A stretch of DNA of 64,000 nt, from positions 29,073 through 93,072 of the forward strand of contig JAIUOT010000019.1 in the NCBI GenBank assembly GCA_020161015.1, in the 5' to 3' direction. Below the pieces are notes generated by a model. It did no database searches and was not told the DNA's origin. It worked only from the letters and a program-made list of their open reading frames with translations. A program made the position numbers and the translations under genes. Source of the stretch: Actinomycetota bacterium (GTDB taxonomy: Bacteria > Actinomycetota > Actinomycetes > Propionibacteriales > Propionibacteriaceae). This document shows positions 1-8,181 of the stretch, piece by piece (the first letter of the stretch is position 1; the number at the start of each line of letters is the position of its first letter).

Positions 1-221
1 TACCAGCCGCTGATGCCGCCCATGCCCGCGAAAGTGGCCGCGTGCAGGTCGGGCAGGGGGAGGTCGAATTCGCTCTGGCGCTGGGTGTGGCCGGCCTCAC
101 CGGCGCCGCCGGAGCAGGCGCTGAGGGCCGGGACCATGAGCCCGAACGCCACAGCCAGGCCGGAACGCACGAGGGTGCGCCGCCCTGATGATGGTTGGGT
201 ATCGAGCGAGGGAGTCGTCAC
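1..221 (-). CDS. Lipoprotein, N-terminal part (runs off the left edge)
   Basis: The visible 73 codons start at a GTG preceded by AAAGGAAG. They encode a basic N-terminus (RRTLVRSG), a hydrophobic stretch and a lipobox ending LSAC, followed by SGGAGEAG. This is a lipoprotein signal peptide, so the mature protein should be anchored outside the membrane. After the Cys, the sequence is a flexible linker and then a region with LPLPDLHAATFAGMGG. The rest lies outside the window, so the family cannot be named; a solute-binding or copper/iron-handling lipoprotein is possible but unproven. It is divergent from sufR. Confidence 0.7.
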   Translation of the reverse strand, partial: MTTPSLDTQPSSGRRTLVRSGLAVAFGLMVPALSACSGGAGEAGHTQRQSEFDLPLPDLHAATFAGMGGISGW

Positions 222-248
222 GATGCTTCCTTTGAAGGTGTCTGTGTG

Positions 249-276
249 GTTGTAGATGACCTGTCGCCTTTGACAA
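249..276 (-). promoter_or_regulatory. Candidate promoter of the lipoprotein gene
   Basis: Read on the minus strand, TTGTCA (271-276) is followed after 16 bp by TACAAC (249-254), about 28 bp before the GTG start and its RBS. The two hexamers are close to the sigma-70-type consensus. Inferred from sequence only. Confidence 0.3.
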
Positions 277-298
277 GACAAAGTCACCGTCCCGCACT

Positions 299-317
299 CT
301 ACGACCAGCTGTCGTAG
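299..317. promoter_or_regulatory. Inverted repeat, candidate operator between lipoprotein gene and sufR
   Basis: CTACGAC-CAGCT-GTCGTAG has 7 bp perfect arms around a 5 bp centre. It lies between the divergent promoters in a non-coding gap, the usual position for a repressor site. It could serve SufR or a regulator of the lipoprotein gene; the sequence does not say which. Confidence 0.4.
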
Positions 318-367
318 TTCCTGTACACGGCCATCTTTCGGAAGCGGGCGTCCGGCATCCGGTCCCG

Positions 368-410
368 CACCGGCCGGTGAGTTGAGTACGGCGCCGAATA
401 AGGTAAGAAT
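368..410 (+). promoter_or_regulatory. sufR operon promoter with adjacent palindrome
   Basis: TTGAGT (382-387) and AAGAAT (405-410) are 17 bp apart and place a transcription start at or near the GTG at 417, so the mRNA is probably leaderless. A 12 bp perfect palindrome, CACCGGCCGGTG (368-379), sits 2 bp upstream of the -35 and is a second candidate SufR site. Confidence 0.5.
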
Positions 411-416
411 GGCGTT

Positions 417-1136
417 GTGAAAAGCGAGCAGGAGGGCGCCGTCGCCGTCCCCACCGAGGCCGAGCAGCTGGCTGCGGACGCTTCCACGCGCAGCCGGGTG
501 GCCCGCTCGATCCTCCAGCACGGGCCGTCCACGGCCAACGACCTCGCCGGCCGCCTCGGGCTGACGCCGGCAGCGGTCCGCCGCCACCTCACGGTGCTGG
601 CCAGCACCGGCCAGGTGACCAGCAGGGAGCAGCGGGTGTACGGCCACCGTGGGCGGGGACGTCCGGCCAAGGTGTTCGCGCTGACCGACGCCGGGCGCGC
701 GGAGTTCTTCCAGGCCTACGACCGGCTGGCGATCGACGCGCTGGAGTACCTGCAGGGCGTGGCCGGACCGGCGGCCGTCGAGCAGTTCGCCGCCCGGGTG
801 GCGGAGAGCGTCTCCACCCGCTTCCACGCCATCGCGGGGGAATACGAGAGCCCCACGGAGGCGTTGGTCGAAGCGCTGACCGCCGAAGGTTTCGTGGCCT
901 CGCTGCAGCCGGTCGCCTCGGGCGTCCAGCTGTGCCAGTACCACTGCCCGGTCGCCCACGTGGCGGCCGAGTTCCCGCAGCTCTGCGAGGCAGAGACCAG
1001 GGCGTTCGCCAACCTGCTCGACTCGCATGTCCAGCGACTGGCGACCATCGCGCACGGCGACGGGGTGTGCACCACCCACGTGCCCCGTCCGGTGCCCGCC
1101 ACCGCACATCCGTCCCCACAAGGAAGGGCCCACTGA
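417..1136 (+). CDS. sufR: SufR-type Fe-S sensing transcriptional repressor
   Basis: A 239-residue winged-helix regulator that heads the suf operon and should repress it when an iron-sulfur cluster is bound. The helix-turn-helix lies at about residues 25-75 ([20 protein letters not shown]), followed by a GRGRP wing. The C-terminal half carries Cys173, Cys177 and Cys190 in a C-X3-C-X12-C arrangement, plus Cys218; the first three match the cluster ligands known in actinobacterial SufR. The GTG start lacks a good RBS but lies 6 nt after a -10 box, which fits leaderless translation. The stop overlaps the sufB start (TGATG), so the two are co-transcribed and probably translationally coupled. Confidence 0.92.
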   Translation: MKSEQEGAVAVPTEAEQLAADASTRSRVARSILQHGPSTANDLAGRLGLTPAAVRRHLTVLASTGQVTSREQRVYGHRGRGRPAKVFALTDAGRAEFFQAYDRLAIDALEYLQGVAGPAAVEQFAARVAESVSTRFHAIAGEYESPTEALVEALTAEGFVASLQPVASGVQLCQYHCPVAHVAAEFPQLCEAETRAFANLLDSHVQRLATIAHGDGVCTTHVPRPVPATAHPSPQGRAH

Positions 1137-2578
1137 TGACCTCCACCGCTCCCGCCGCCCCCGGGCTCGGCGCGACGCAGGAAGAGCACCTCGAGGCGCT
1201 CGGCAGCTACCAGTACGGGTGGCGCGACTCCGACGTGGCCGGTGCGTCCGCGCAGCGTGGCCTGACCGAGGACGTGGTCCGCAACATCTCCGGGCTGAAG
1301 AACGAGCCCGAGTGGATGCTGAACCTCCGCCTGAAGGGCCACAAGCTCTTCGGGCGCAAGCCGATGCCGGCCTGGGGTGCGGACCTGTCGGGCATCGACT
1401 TCGACAACATCAAGTACTTCGTCCGCTCGACCGAGAAGCAGGCCCAGACCTGGGACGACCTGCCCGAGGACATCAAGCGCACCTACGACCGTCTCGGCAT
1501 TCCCGAGGCGGAGAAGATGCGCCTGGTGGCCGGCGTCGCCGCGCAGTACGAGTCCGAGGTGGTCTACCACAAGATCAACGAGGAGCTGGAGCGCCAGGGC
1601 GTCATCTTCCTCGACACCGACACCGGCCTGAAGGAGCACCCCGAGCTGTTCGAGGAGTACTTCGGCTCGGTCATCCCGGTCGGCGACAACAAGTTCGCCG
1701 CGCTGAACACCGCCGTGTGGTCGGGCGGGTCGTTCATCTACGTGCCGAAGGGCGTCCACGTCTCGATCCCGCTGCAGGCCTACTTCCGGATCAACACCGA
1801 GAACATGGGCCAGTTCGAGCGGACGCTGATCATCGCCGACGAGGGCTCCTACGTCCACTACGTCGAGGGCTGCACGGCGCCGATCTACTCCTCGGACTCC
1901 CTGCACTCGGCCGTGGTCGAGATCATCGTGAAGAAGAACGCCCGGGTGCGGTACACGACCATCCAGAACTGGTCGACGAACGTGTACAACCTCGTCACCA
2001 AGCGCGCCACCTGTGAGGAGGGCGCGACGATGGAGTGGATCGACGGCAACATCGGCTCCAAGGTGACGATGAAGTACCCGGCGGTCTACCTGCTCGGCGA
2101 GCACTCCCGCGGCGAGACCCTCAGCATCGCGTTCGCCGGCGAGGGCCAGCACCAGGACGCCGGCTCGAAGATGGTGCACGCCGCGCCGCACACCTCGTCC
2201 TCGATCATCTCCAAGTCGGTGGCCCGTTCCGGCGGACGCTCGTCCTACCGCGGCCTCGTGCAGGTGAACGAGGGTGCCCACCACTCCGCCAGCTCGGTGA
2301 AGTGTGACGCCCTGCTCGTCGACACCGTCTCCCGCTCCGACACCTACCCGTACGTCGACGTCCGCGAGGACGACGTGTCGATGGCGCACGAGGCCACCGT
2401 CTCCAAGGTGAGCGAGGACCAGCTCTTCTACCTGATGAGCCGTGGCATGGGCGAGGACGAGGCGATGGCGATGATCGTCCGCGGCTTCGTCGAGCCGATC
2501 GCGCGCGAGCTGCCGATGGAGTACGCGCTGGAGCTGAACCGCCTGATCGAGCTGCAGATGGAAGGGGCCGTGGGCTGA
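1136..2578 (+). CDS. sufB: Fe-S cluster scaffold protein SufB
   Basis: A 480-residue SufB, the scaffold subunit of the cytosolic SufBCD complex on which nascent Fe-S clusters form. The sequence has the family hallmarks from about residue 25 ([21 protein letters not shown]), the beta-helix core with [27 protein letters not shown] and [11 protein letters not shown], and the C-terminal [12 protein letters not shown] segment. Length is normal for the family. The ATG at 1136 follows AAGGAAGG; the reading frame extends upstream but that part is antisense-like shadow of sufR. It is followed by sufD after 26 bp. Confidence 0.97.
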   Translation: MTSTAPAAPGLGATQEEHLEALGSYQYGWRDSDVAGASAQRGLTEDVVRNISGLKNEPEWMLNLRLKGHKLFGRKPMPAWGADLSGIDFDNIKYFVRSTEKQAQTWDDLPEDIKRTYDRLGIPEAEKMRLVAGVAAQYESEVVYHKINEELERQGVIFLDTDTGLKEHPELFEEYFGSVIPVGDNKFAALNTAVWSGGSFIYVPKGVHVSIPLQAYFRINTENMGQFERTLIIADEGSYVHYVEGCTAPIYSSDSLHSAVVEIIVKKNARVRYTTIQNWSTNVYNLVTKRATCEEGATMEWIDGNIGSKVTMKYPAVYLLGEHSRGETLSIAFAGEGQHQDAGSKMVHAAPHTSSSIISKSVARSGGRSSYRGLVQVNEGAHHSASSVKCDALLVDTVSRSDTYPYVDVREDDVSMAHEATVSKVSEDQLFYLMSRGMGEDEAMAMIVRGFVEPIARELPMEYALELNRLIELQMEGAVG

Positions 2579-2604
2579 GCCCGCGGACCGACGAACCCAG
2601 AAAG

Positions 2605-3786
2605 ATGACCGTGACCGCTGTTCCGAACGTCGCCGAAGCGGTGGAGACCAACGTCGAGTCCCACCTGCACCCCGTCGCCTCCTTCGACCTGGCCGACCAC
2701 CCCATGCCCGGGGGCCGCGAGGAGGTGTGGCGGTTCACCCCGATGCGCCGCCTGCGCGGGCTGCTGGACGGGGCGCCGAGTTCCGCCCACCTCGACTGGC
2801 GCACCACGCTGCCCGAGGGCGTCGTGATGCGTGAGATCAGCACGTCCGAGGCGATCGCCCTCGGCGTGCCGGCCCCGGTGGACCGCCCGTCCGCCCTTGC
2901 CGTGGCCGAGGGCGGGGGAGCCGTGCTGGTCGAGGTGCCCGCCGGGCTCGAGCTCACCGAACCCGTGGTGATCGAGCTGGTGGGAACGGACGCCGACCAG
3001 CAGGTCTACGGCCAGGTCGTGTTCGCCATCGGCGCGCAGGCCAGGGCGACGGTGGTGCTGCGTCACCTCGGGTCGGCCCGCTACGTGTCCAGCGTCTCGG
3101 TGCTGGTGGGCGAGGGCGCCAGCCTGAACTTCGTCGGCCTCCAGGACTGGGCGGACGATGCCGTCCACGCCGGCCACGTCGGCCTGCGCATCGGTCGGGA
3201 CGCCCGCGTCCGCACGGTGACGGCGAGCCTCGGTGGTGACCTCGTGCGGCTCGTCGAGACCGCGGAGTACGACGGCCCCGGCGGCGAGCTGGAGCAGTTC
3301 GGCCTCTACTTCGTCGACGCCGGCCAGCACATCGAGCACCGGCTCTTCGTCGACCACAACGCCCCGCACACCCGCAGCCGCGTCGACTACCGCGGCGCGC
3401 TGCAGGGCCAGGGTGCGCACTCGGTGTGGGTCGGCGACGTCCTGATCCGCAAGGTCGCCGAGGGCATCAACACCTACGAGACCAACAAGAACCTGGTGCT
3501 CACGGACGGCTGCCGGGCGGACTCGGTGCCCAACCTGGAGATCGAGACCGGCGAGATCGAGGGCGCCGGGCACTCCTCGACCACCGGGCGCTTCGACGAC
3601 GAACAGCTGTTCTACCTCCGCTCGCGCGGCATCCCCGAGGACGAGGCCCGCCGCCTCGTCGTCCACGGCTTCTTCGCCGACATCATCCGGCGGATCGGCG
3701 TCCCCGAGGTCGAGACGCGGCTGCTGGCCACCGTCGAGAAGGAGCTCGCGGTGATCGTCGGCACCCCGGCGGGGCTGGCGTCATGA
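2605..3786 (+). CDS. sufD: Fe-S cluster assembly protein SufD
   Basis: A 393-residue SufD, paralogue of SufB and its partner in the SufBC2D scaffold complex. The N-terminal helical part (about 1-110, with GGREEVWRFTP) is followed by the beta-helix domain and the conserved C-terminal segment containing NLVLTDGCRADSVPNLEIET, GAGHSSTTGRFDDEQLFYL and EARRLVVHGFF. The start follows a weak AGAAAG element. Its stop overlaps the Rieske gene start by 4 nt (ATGA), a sign of translational coupling in the suf operon. Confidence 0.96.
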   Translation: MTVTAVPNVAEAVETNVESHLHPVASFDLADHPMPGGREEVWRFTPMRRLRGLLDGAPSSAHLDWRTTLPEGVVMREISTSEAIALGVPAPVDRPSALAVAEGGGAVLVEVPAGLELTEPVVIELVGTDADQQVYGQVVFAIGAQARATVVLRHLGSARYVSSVSVLVGEGASLNFVGLQDWADDAVHAGHVGLRIGRDARVRTVTASLGGDLVRLVETAEYDGPGGELEQFGLYFVDAGQHIEHRLFVDHNAPHTRSRVDYRGALQGQGAHSVWVGDVLIRKVAEGINTYETNKNLVLTDGCRADSVPNLEIETGEIEGAGHSSTTGRFDDEQLFYLRSRGIPEDEARRLVVHGFFADIIRRIGVPEVETRLLATVEKELAVIVGTPAGLAS

Positions 3787-4118
3787 GCTTCGTCCGTGCC
3801 TGCGCGGTGGACGAGGTGCCCGTCGGCTCCGCGATCGCGGTGGACCTCGGCGGCGACGCGGAGATCGCCGTCGTCAACACCGTCGACGGCTTCTTCGCGA
3901 TCCGCGACGTCTGCTCCCACGGCGAGGTGCCGCTGAGCGAGGGGGAGATCGACGGGTGCACCCTCGAGTGCTACATGCACGGCTCCCGGTTCGACCTGCG
4001 CACGGGCCTCCCGCTCGAACTGCCGGCGGTGATGCCGGTCCCCGTCTACCCCGTCCGGCTGGACGGGCAGGACGTCCTCATTGACCCACACAACCCGATC
4101 GACATCCAGGAGCAGTAA
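3783..4118 (+). CDS. Rieske-type [2Fe-2S] ferredoxin of the suf operon
   Basis: A 111-residue single-domain Rieske protein. The cluster ligands are Cys44-Ser-His46 (CSHGEVPLSEG) and Cys63-Tyr-Met-His66 (CYMHGSRFD), the two boxes of the Rieske fold. Such ferredoxins resemble the small subunits of dioxygenases but are regularly found between sufD and sufC in actinobacteria, where they probably deliver electrons to cluster assembly; that role is inferred from position. The start overlaps sufD by 4 nt, and sufC begins on the base after its stop. No oxygenase gene is nearby, which argues against a catabolic role. Confidence 0.93.
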   Translation: MSFVRACAVDEVPVGSAIAVDLGGDAEIAVVNTVDGFFAIRDVCSHGEVPLSEGEIDGCTLECYMHGSRFDLRTGLPLELPAVMPVPVYPVRLDGQDVLIDPHNPIDIQEQ

Positions 4119-4889
4119 GTGTCAGAACTCCGCATCAGTGACCTGCGCGTCGAGGTCGAGACCGAGAGTGGCCCGAAGGAGATCCTGAAGGGGGTCAACC
4201 TCACGGTCCGCAGCGGCGAGGTCCACGCGATCATGGGTCCCAACGGCTCGGGCAAGTCGACGCTCGCCTACTCGATCGCCGGCCACCCCAAGTACACGAT
4301 CACCGGCGGCTCGGTGACCCTCGACGGCGTGGAGCTCTCCCAGCTCACGGTCGACGAGCGCGCCCGGGCGGGGCTGTTCCTCGCCATGCAGTACCCGATC
4401 GAGGTGCCGGGCGTCTCCGTCGCCAACTTCCTGCGCACCGCGAAGACCGCCCTGAGCGGCGAGGCCCCGAAGGTCCGCACCTGGGTGAAGGACGTGAACG
4501 CTGCGCTGGAGCGGGTGGGCCTGGACGGCAGCTTCGCCGCACGGTCGCTCAACGAGGGCTTCTCCGGTGGCGAGAAGAAGCGCAACGAGATCGCACAGCT
4601 CGAGCTGCTGAACCCGAAGTTCGCGATCCTCGACGAGACCGACTCCGGGCTCGACATCGACGCGTTGCGGATCGTCTCCGAGGGCGTGAACCGCTACACC
4701 GCCCAGGGTGATCGCGGCCTGCTGCTGATCACCCACTACACGCGGATCCTGAACTACATCAAGCCCGACTACGTGCACGTCTTCGTCGACGGGCACGTCG
4801 TCGAGGAGGGTGGCGTGGAGCTGGCGGACCGCCTCGAGATCGAGGGCTACGACCGGTTCGTGCGGTCGGCGGCCAAGGTCGATGCCTGA
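4119..4889 (+). CDS. sufC: SUF complex ATPase SufC
   Basis: A 256-residue ABC-type ATPase that binds SufB and SufD and drives conformational changes during cluster assembly; it has no membrane partner. Walker A is GPNGSGKST (residues 40-48), the signature is FSGGEKKR (148-155), Walker B is FAILDETDSGLD (about 169-180) and the switch His is in ITHYTR (about 204-209). The Glu171-x-Asp combination DETDSGLD is typical for SufC. The GTG start directly follows the preceding TAA. The sufS start lies inside the last codons, an 8 nt overlap. Confidence 0.97.
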   Translation: MSELRISDLRVEVETESGPKEILKGVNLTVRSGEVHAIMGPNGSGKSTLAYSIAGHPKYTITGGSVTLDGVELSQLTVDERARAGLFLAMQYPIEVPGVSVANFLRTAKTALSGEAPKVRTWVKDVNAALERVGLDGSFAARSLNEGFSGGEKKRNEIAQLELLNPKFAILDETDSGLDIDALRIVSEGVNRYTAQGDRGLLLITHYTRILNYIKPDYVHVFVDGHVVEEGGVELADRLEIEGYDRFVRSAAKVDA

Positions 4890-6180
4890 GCCTGTTCCCA
4901 CCGCGTCCGGGGTGGCCGCCCCGGTGGTCGGCCTCGACGTCGAGCGGGTCCGCGCCGACTTCCCGATCCTGTCCCGCAGGATCGGGGACTGGCCGCTGGC
5001 CTACCTCGACTCGGCGAACACCTCGCAGAAACCCAAGCGGGTCGTCGAGGCGATCGCGCGGCACTACCTCGAGCACAACGCCAACGTCGCGCGCGCGATG
5101 CACACCCTGGGCGGCGAGGCGACCTCGGCGTTCGAGGGCGCCCGGGAGAAGGTGGCCCGGTTCGTCGGCGCAGCGAGCGCAGCTGAGGTCGTGTTCACCA
5201 AGAACGCGTCCGAGGCGCTGAACCTCGCGGCGCACACCCTCGGAGGCAGGCTCTCCCCGGGCGACGAGATCGTCATCTCGGTGATGGAGCACCACTCCAA
5301 CATCGTCCCGTGGCAGTTGCTGGCGCAGCGCACCGGCGCGATCCTGCGGTGGTTCGACATCACGCCCGACGGCCGGCTCGACCTGGAGCGCGCGGCCGCG
5401 GACGGCCTGATCAACGAGCGCACGCGCATCGTGTCGATCGCGTGGGTCTCGAACGTTCTCGGCACGGTGAACCCGGTGGCCGAGGTCGCCGGGCTCGCCC
5501 ACCGTGTCGGCGCGCACGTGGTGGTGGACGGCTCGCAGGGCGTCCCCCAGCTGCCCACGGACGTCGCAGCGCTGGGCGCCGACCTGATGGCCTTCACCGG
5601 GCACAAGATGCTCGGACCGACCGGCATCGGCGTCCTGTGGGGCCGCTACGACCTGCTGGAGACCCTGCCGCCGTTCCTCGGCGGCGGGGAGATGATCGAG
5701 GTGGTCCGGCTCACCGGCTCCACCTTCGCCAAGCCGCCGGCCCGGTTCGAGGCGGGCACGCCGCCGATCGCACAGGCCGTCGGGCTCGGCGCGGCGATCG
5801 ACTACCTCGAGCGCCTCGGCATGGAGAACGTCGCCGCCCACGAGCAGCGGATCACCCGCTACGCGCTGGAGCGCCTCGGCCAGGTGGACGGCGTGTCCGT
5901 CCTCGGGCCCACCGAGGCGGTCGACCGTGGGGGAGCGGTCTCGTTCACCCTCTCGACGGCGGACGGCACCGAGGTGCACCCGCACGACGTGATGCAGTTC
6001 CTCGACGCCCGTGGCGTCGCCGTCCGAGGCGGGCACCACTGCGCGCGTCCGCTGCACGAGCGCCTGGGGATCACGGCGTCCAGCCGCGCGTCCGGGTACC
6101 TGTACACCACGGAGGCCGAGATCGACGCCCTCGCCGAGGGCCTCGACTACGTGCGCTCCTTCTTCGGAGGACGGTCATGA
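4882..6180 (+). CDS. sufS: SufS-type cysteine desulfurase
   Basis: A 432-residue PLP-dependent class V aminotransferase-fold enzyme that removes sulfur from cysteine and passes it on as persulfide. The PLP lysine is Lys242 in FTGHKMLGPTG; EHHSN (136-140) and VVDGSQ (214-219) are cofactor-binding. The persulfide cysteine is Cys387 in RGGHHCARP, characteristic of group II (SufS) enzymes. The ATG at 4882 was chosen over the upstream in-frame ATG at 4810 because the latter would read through the end of sufC out of frame and lacks family similarity. Sulfur is expected to go to SufU encoded next. Confidence 0.96.
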   Translation: MPEPVPTASGVAAPVVGLDVERVRADFPILSRRIGDWPLAYLDSANTSQKPKRVVEAIARHYLEHNANVARAMHTLGGEATSAFEGAREKVARFVGAASAAEVVFTKNASEALNLAAHTLGGRLSPGDEIVISVMEHHSNIVPWQLLAQRTGAILRWFDITPDGRLDLERAAADGLINERTRIVSIAWVSNVLGTVNPVAEVAGLAHRVGAHVVVDGSQGVPQLPTDVAALGADLMAFTGHKMLGPTGIGVLWGRYDLLETLPPFLGGGEMIEVVRLTGSTFAKPPARFEAGTPPIAQAVGLGAAIDYLERLGMENVAAHEQRITRYALERLGQVDGVSVLGPTEAVDRGGAVSFTLSTADGTEVHPHDVMQFLDARGVAVRGGHHCARPLHERLGITASSRASGYLYTTEAEIDALAEGLDYVRSFFGGRS

Positions 6181-6626
6181 GCGTCGAGGCGATGTACCAG
6201 GAGATCATCCTGGACCACTACAAGGCCAAGCACCACAGCGGGCTCCGCGAGCCCTACCAGGCCCAGGTGACCCACGTGAACCCGACCTGCGGCGACGAGG
6301 TGATGCTGCGGGTCGCGCTGGACGGCGACCGGGTGGCCGACGTGTCGTACGAGGGCGTGGGCTGCTCGATCTCCCAGGCGTCCACCTCGGTGATGAGCGA
6401 CCTGGTGATCGGGCGGACGGTGGACGAGGCGCTCGCCCTGCACGAGGAGTTCACCGAGATGATGCACTCCCAGGGCAGGGCAGAGCCCGACGAGGACAGG
6501 CTGGAGGATGCGGTCGCCTTCATCGGCGTCTCGCAGTTCCCGGCACGGGTGAAATGCGCGCTGCTGGGGTGGTCGGCGTTCAAGGACGCCGCCGCGCAGG
6601 CCCTGGCCGCGGAAGGAAAGGAGTGA
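6177..6626 (+). CDS. sufU: SufU sulfur-transfer protein
   Basis: A 149-residue zinc-dependent sulfurtransferase of the IscU/NifU fold. It accepts the persulfide sulfur from SufS and hands it to SufB. Ligand residues are visible as Cys38 and Asp40 (NPTCGD), Cys63 (VGCSISQAS) and Cys127 (RVKCALLGW). The insertion between the second and third cysteines, which distinguishes SufU from IscU, is present. The start overlaps the sufS stop by 4 nt (ATGA). No sufE gene is seen, which fits the Gram-positive SufS-SufU pairing. Confidence 0.95.
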   Translation: MSVEAMYQEIILDHYKAKHHSGLREPYQAQVTHVNPTCGDEVMLRVALDGDRVADVSYEGVGCSISQASTSVMSDLVIGRTVDEALALHEEFTEMMHSQGRAEPDEDRLEDAVAFIGVSQFPARVKCALLGWSAFKDAAAQALAAEGKE

Positions 6627-6627
6627 G

Positions 6628-7002
6628 ATGACGCAGAACGTACGCCCCTCGGACCTGGTGCAGGACACCTTCCCCGACGACCCGGCGAGCGCCCGGCCGA
6701 GTGAGGAGGACGTGCTCGAGGCGATGAAGGACGTCGTCGACCCCGAGTTGATGGTGAACGTCGTCGACCTCGGGCTGGTCTACGGGGTGACGATCGACGA
6801 CGCCAACAACGCGACGATCGACATGACCCTGACCTCGCCCACCTGCCCCCTCACCGACCGGCTGGAGTACGACACCCAGCTGGCCCTCGAAGGCCTGGTG
6901 AGCTCTGTGACGATCAACTGGGTGTGGCTGCCGCCGTGGACCCTGGAACTCATCAGCGAGGACGGCCGCGAGCAGCTCCGCTCCATCGGCTACAACCTCT
7001 AG
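6628..7002 (+). CDS. sufT: SufT-like MIP18 family (DUF59) Fe-S maturation protein
   Basis: A 124-residue protein with the MIP18/DUF59 domain over most of its length: EDVLEAMKDVVDPELMVNVVDLGLVYGV, then SPTCPLTDRLE with the conserved Cys, and a terminal WTLELISEDGREQLRSIGY. Members act as auxiliary maturation or carrier proteins for Fe-S clusters. The start lies 1 nt after the sufU stop, so it is the last gene of the operon. A long hairpin follows 18 bp after the stop. Confidence 0.92.
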   Translation: MTQNVRPSDLVQDTFPDDPASARPSEEDVLEAMKDVVDPELMVNVVDLGLVYGVTIDDANNATIDMTLTSPTCPLTDRLEYDTQLALEGLVSSVTINWVWLPPWTLELISEDGREQLRSIGYNL

Positions 7003-7020
7003 CCCCCGACTCGTCCGCCG

Positions 7021-7062
7021 AAGTGGACCGAAACCGCCGTTGTCGGCGGTTTCGGTCCACTT
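7021..7062. terminator. Bidirectional hairpin between suf operon and convergent TetR gene
   Basis: AAGTGGACCGAAACCGCC (7021-7038) pairs perfectly with 7045-7062 around the loop GTTGTC, an 18 bp stem. It lies between two convergent stops (7002 and 7069). There is no long T run, as usual in high-GC actinobacteria. It may also belong to the long intergenic palindromes discussed in the findings. Confidence 0.7.
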
Positions 7063-7068
7063 TGCTGT

Positions 7069-7596
7069 TCAGGAGGGGGAGGTGGTGGCGGCGAGGGCGG
7101 CGGTCAGGGAGTTCCGCCACAGGGTGAGGTCCGGGGGACGGTCGCGCAGCAGGGCGTCCAGGACGAGTCCGTCGAGCATGGCGAGGAGGGCCTCCGCGTC
7201 CGGTGTCGCGACGCCGGTCGCGGTGATCCGGGACACGAGGGCGTCCCGGGCGGCGAGGAACACCTGCCTCAACCCGGGCTCCCGGCGCGCCATCAGCATC
7301 ACCTCGTAGCGGGCGGTGGCGAGGGCGGAGCCGTCCCCGGTCCACCAGTCGACGAGCTCGTCCACCGTGGGCTCGCCGGCGGTTCCGGCGTCCGGCGGAC
7401 CGACTCGCTCGGCGGCGAGGAGGCCGTCCACCAGAGCGGCGCGCAGTCCGGCCAACCCTCCGAAGTGGTGCCGGACGCTGCCGTGCGGAACCCCGGCGGA
7501 CGCTTCCACCGCGCGGACGGTGACCGCGCCCCCGCCCTGCCCGGCGAGGAGGGCGAGGGAGGCGTCGACGAGACGGTCGGGAACGCTCTTCTCCAT
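7069..7596 (-). CDS. TetR family transcriptional regulator
   Basis: A 175-residue TetR-type repressor. The helix-turn-helix is in residues about 22-48 (GAVTVRAVEASAGVPHGSVRHHF). The C-terminal ligand domain is not assignable. Its ATG lies 6 nt after TAGGCT (7603-7608, minus strand), which suggests leaderless translation. A palindrome overlaps the start codon and a second copy of the same half-sites lies just upstream of the divergent membrane protein gene, so it most likely represses both itself and that gene. Confidence 0.85.
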   Translation of the reverse strand: MEKSVPDRLVDASLALLAGQGGGAVTVRAVEASAGVPHGSVRHHFGGLAGLRAALVDGLLAAERVGPPDAGTAGEPTVDELVDWWTGDGSALATARYEVMLMARREPGLRQVFLAARDALVSRITATGVATPDAEALLAMLDGLVLDALLRDRPPDLTLWRNSLTAALAATTSPS

Positions 7597-7639
7597 GTGG
7601 AGAGCCTAGCGTGCTAGATTGCTTCTCCAACTGGAGAAG
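7590..7639. promoter_or_regulatory. Paired TetR operators TCTCCA-NN-TGGAGA
   Basis: Two matching palindromes: TCTCCA-TG-TGGAGA (7590-7603), over the TetR start codon, and CTTCTCCA-AC-TGGAGAAG (7622-7639), in the leader of the divergent gene. Their centres are 34 bp apart. Between them lie TAGGCT (minus) and TAGATT (7615-7620, plus), the probable -10 boxes. Binding would block both promoters. Confidence 0.7.
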
Positions 7640-7649
7640 GAGAGTCAGA

Positions 7650-8150
7650 ATGAAGAATCGTGGGTGGGTCGGCCGGGGTGTCCTCGCCGTCGTCCTGGCC
7701 GTCGCGGCGATCGCCGCGGCGCCCGCGGTGATGGGGCCGTCCTACGAAGTACTACAGCCCCGTCTCGGGCCGCTCACCCTCATCGTGGTCGAGGTGCTGT
7801 ACGCGCTCTTCATCGACTTCCCGCTCGCGACGGCCTACGTCGCGATCGTCACCGTCTGGCAGGGTCCCCGGCGCAGTCCCGCGCGGTCGGCGCTGGGCTT
7901 CACGCTGCTGTTCTTCGCCCTCATCGGCGCCTGCGTCGCCCTCGCTCCGACGAGTGAGCTGCTCGCCACCTGGGCGCTGGCCGACACGTTCCCGGTGGCG
8001 ATCGCCGAGGCGGTGGACGGCCTGGGCGCACCGACGGTGGGGCTGCTGCTGGGCGGCTTCCTGGCCTTCGACCTGGCGCTCTGCGCGACCGGCGGCGTCA
8101 CCGCGGACGCGCTGGTGTTGAGCAGGGACCCGAAAAGTGATATCACTTAG
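7650..8150 (+). CDS. Small multi-pass membrane protein of unknown function
   Basis: A 166-residue hydrophobic protein with about four predicted membrane segments (residues about 11-28, 40-70, 80-100 and 128-148) and a short charged tail. The ATG was chosen because GGAGAAGGAGAG precedes it. I recognise no family. The divergent TetR gene and the shared operators suggest that its expression is induced by a ligand of that regulator, as for small efflux or stress proteins; this is inference. Confidence 0.7.
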   Translation: MKNRGWVGRGVLAVVLAVAAIAAAPAVMGPSYEVLQPRLGPLTLIVVEVLYALFIDFPLATAYVAIVTVWQGPRRSPARSALGFTLLFFALIGACVALAPTSELLATWALADTFPVAIAEAVDGLGAPTVGLLLGGFLAFDLALCATGGVTADALVLSRDPKSDIT

Positions 8151-8156
8151 ATATCA
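8138..8156. promoter_or_regulatory. Tandem operator TGATATCA / AGATATCA upstream of the SPFH gene
   Basis: Two 8 bp near-identical boxes, TGATATCA (8138-8145) and AGATATCA (8149-8156), start 11 bp apart, one helical turn. They are strikingly AT-rich for this genome and overlap the stop of the preceding gene. Such closely spaced tandem boxes are typical for ribbon-helix-helix repressors, and a protein of that class is encoded at 9161-9397. Confidence 0.6.
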
Positions 8157-8181
8157 GTTTCTCGTGAAGGAGTGAGTTCCG

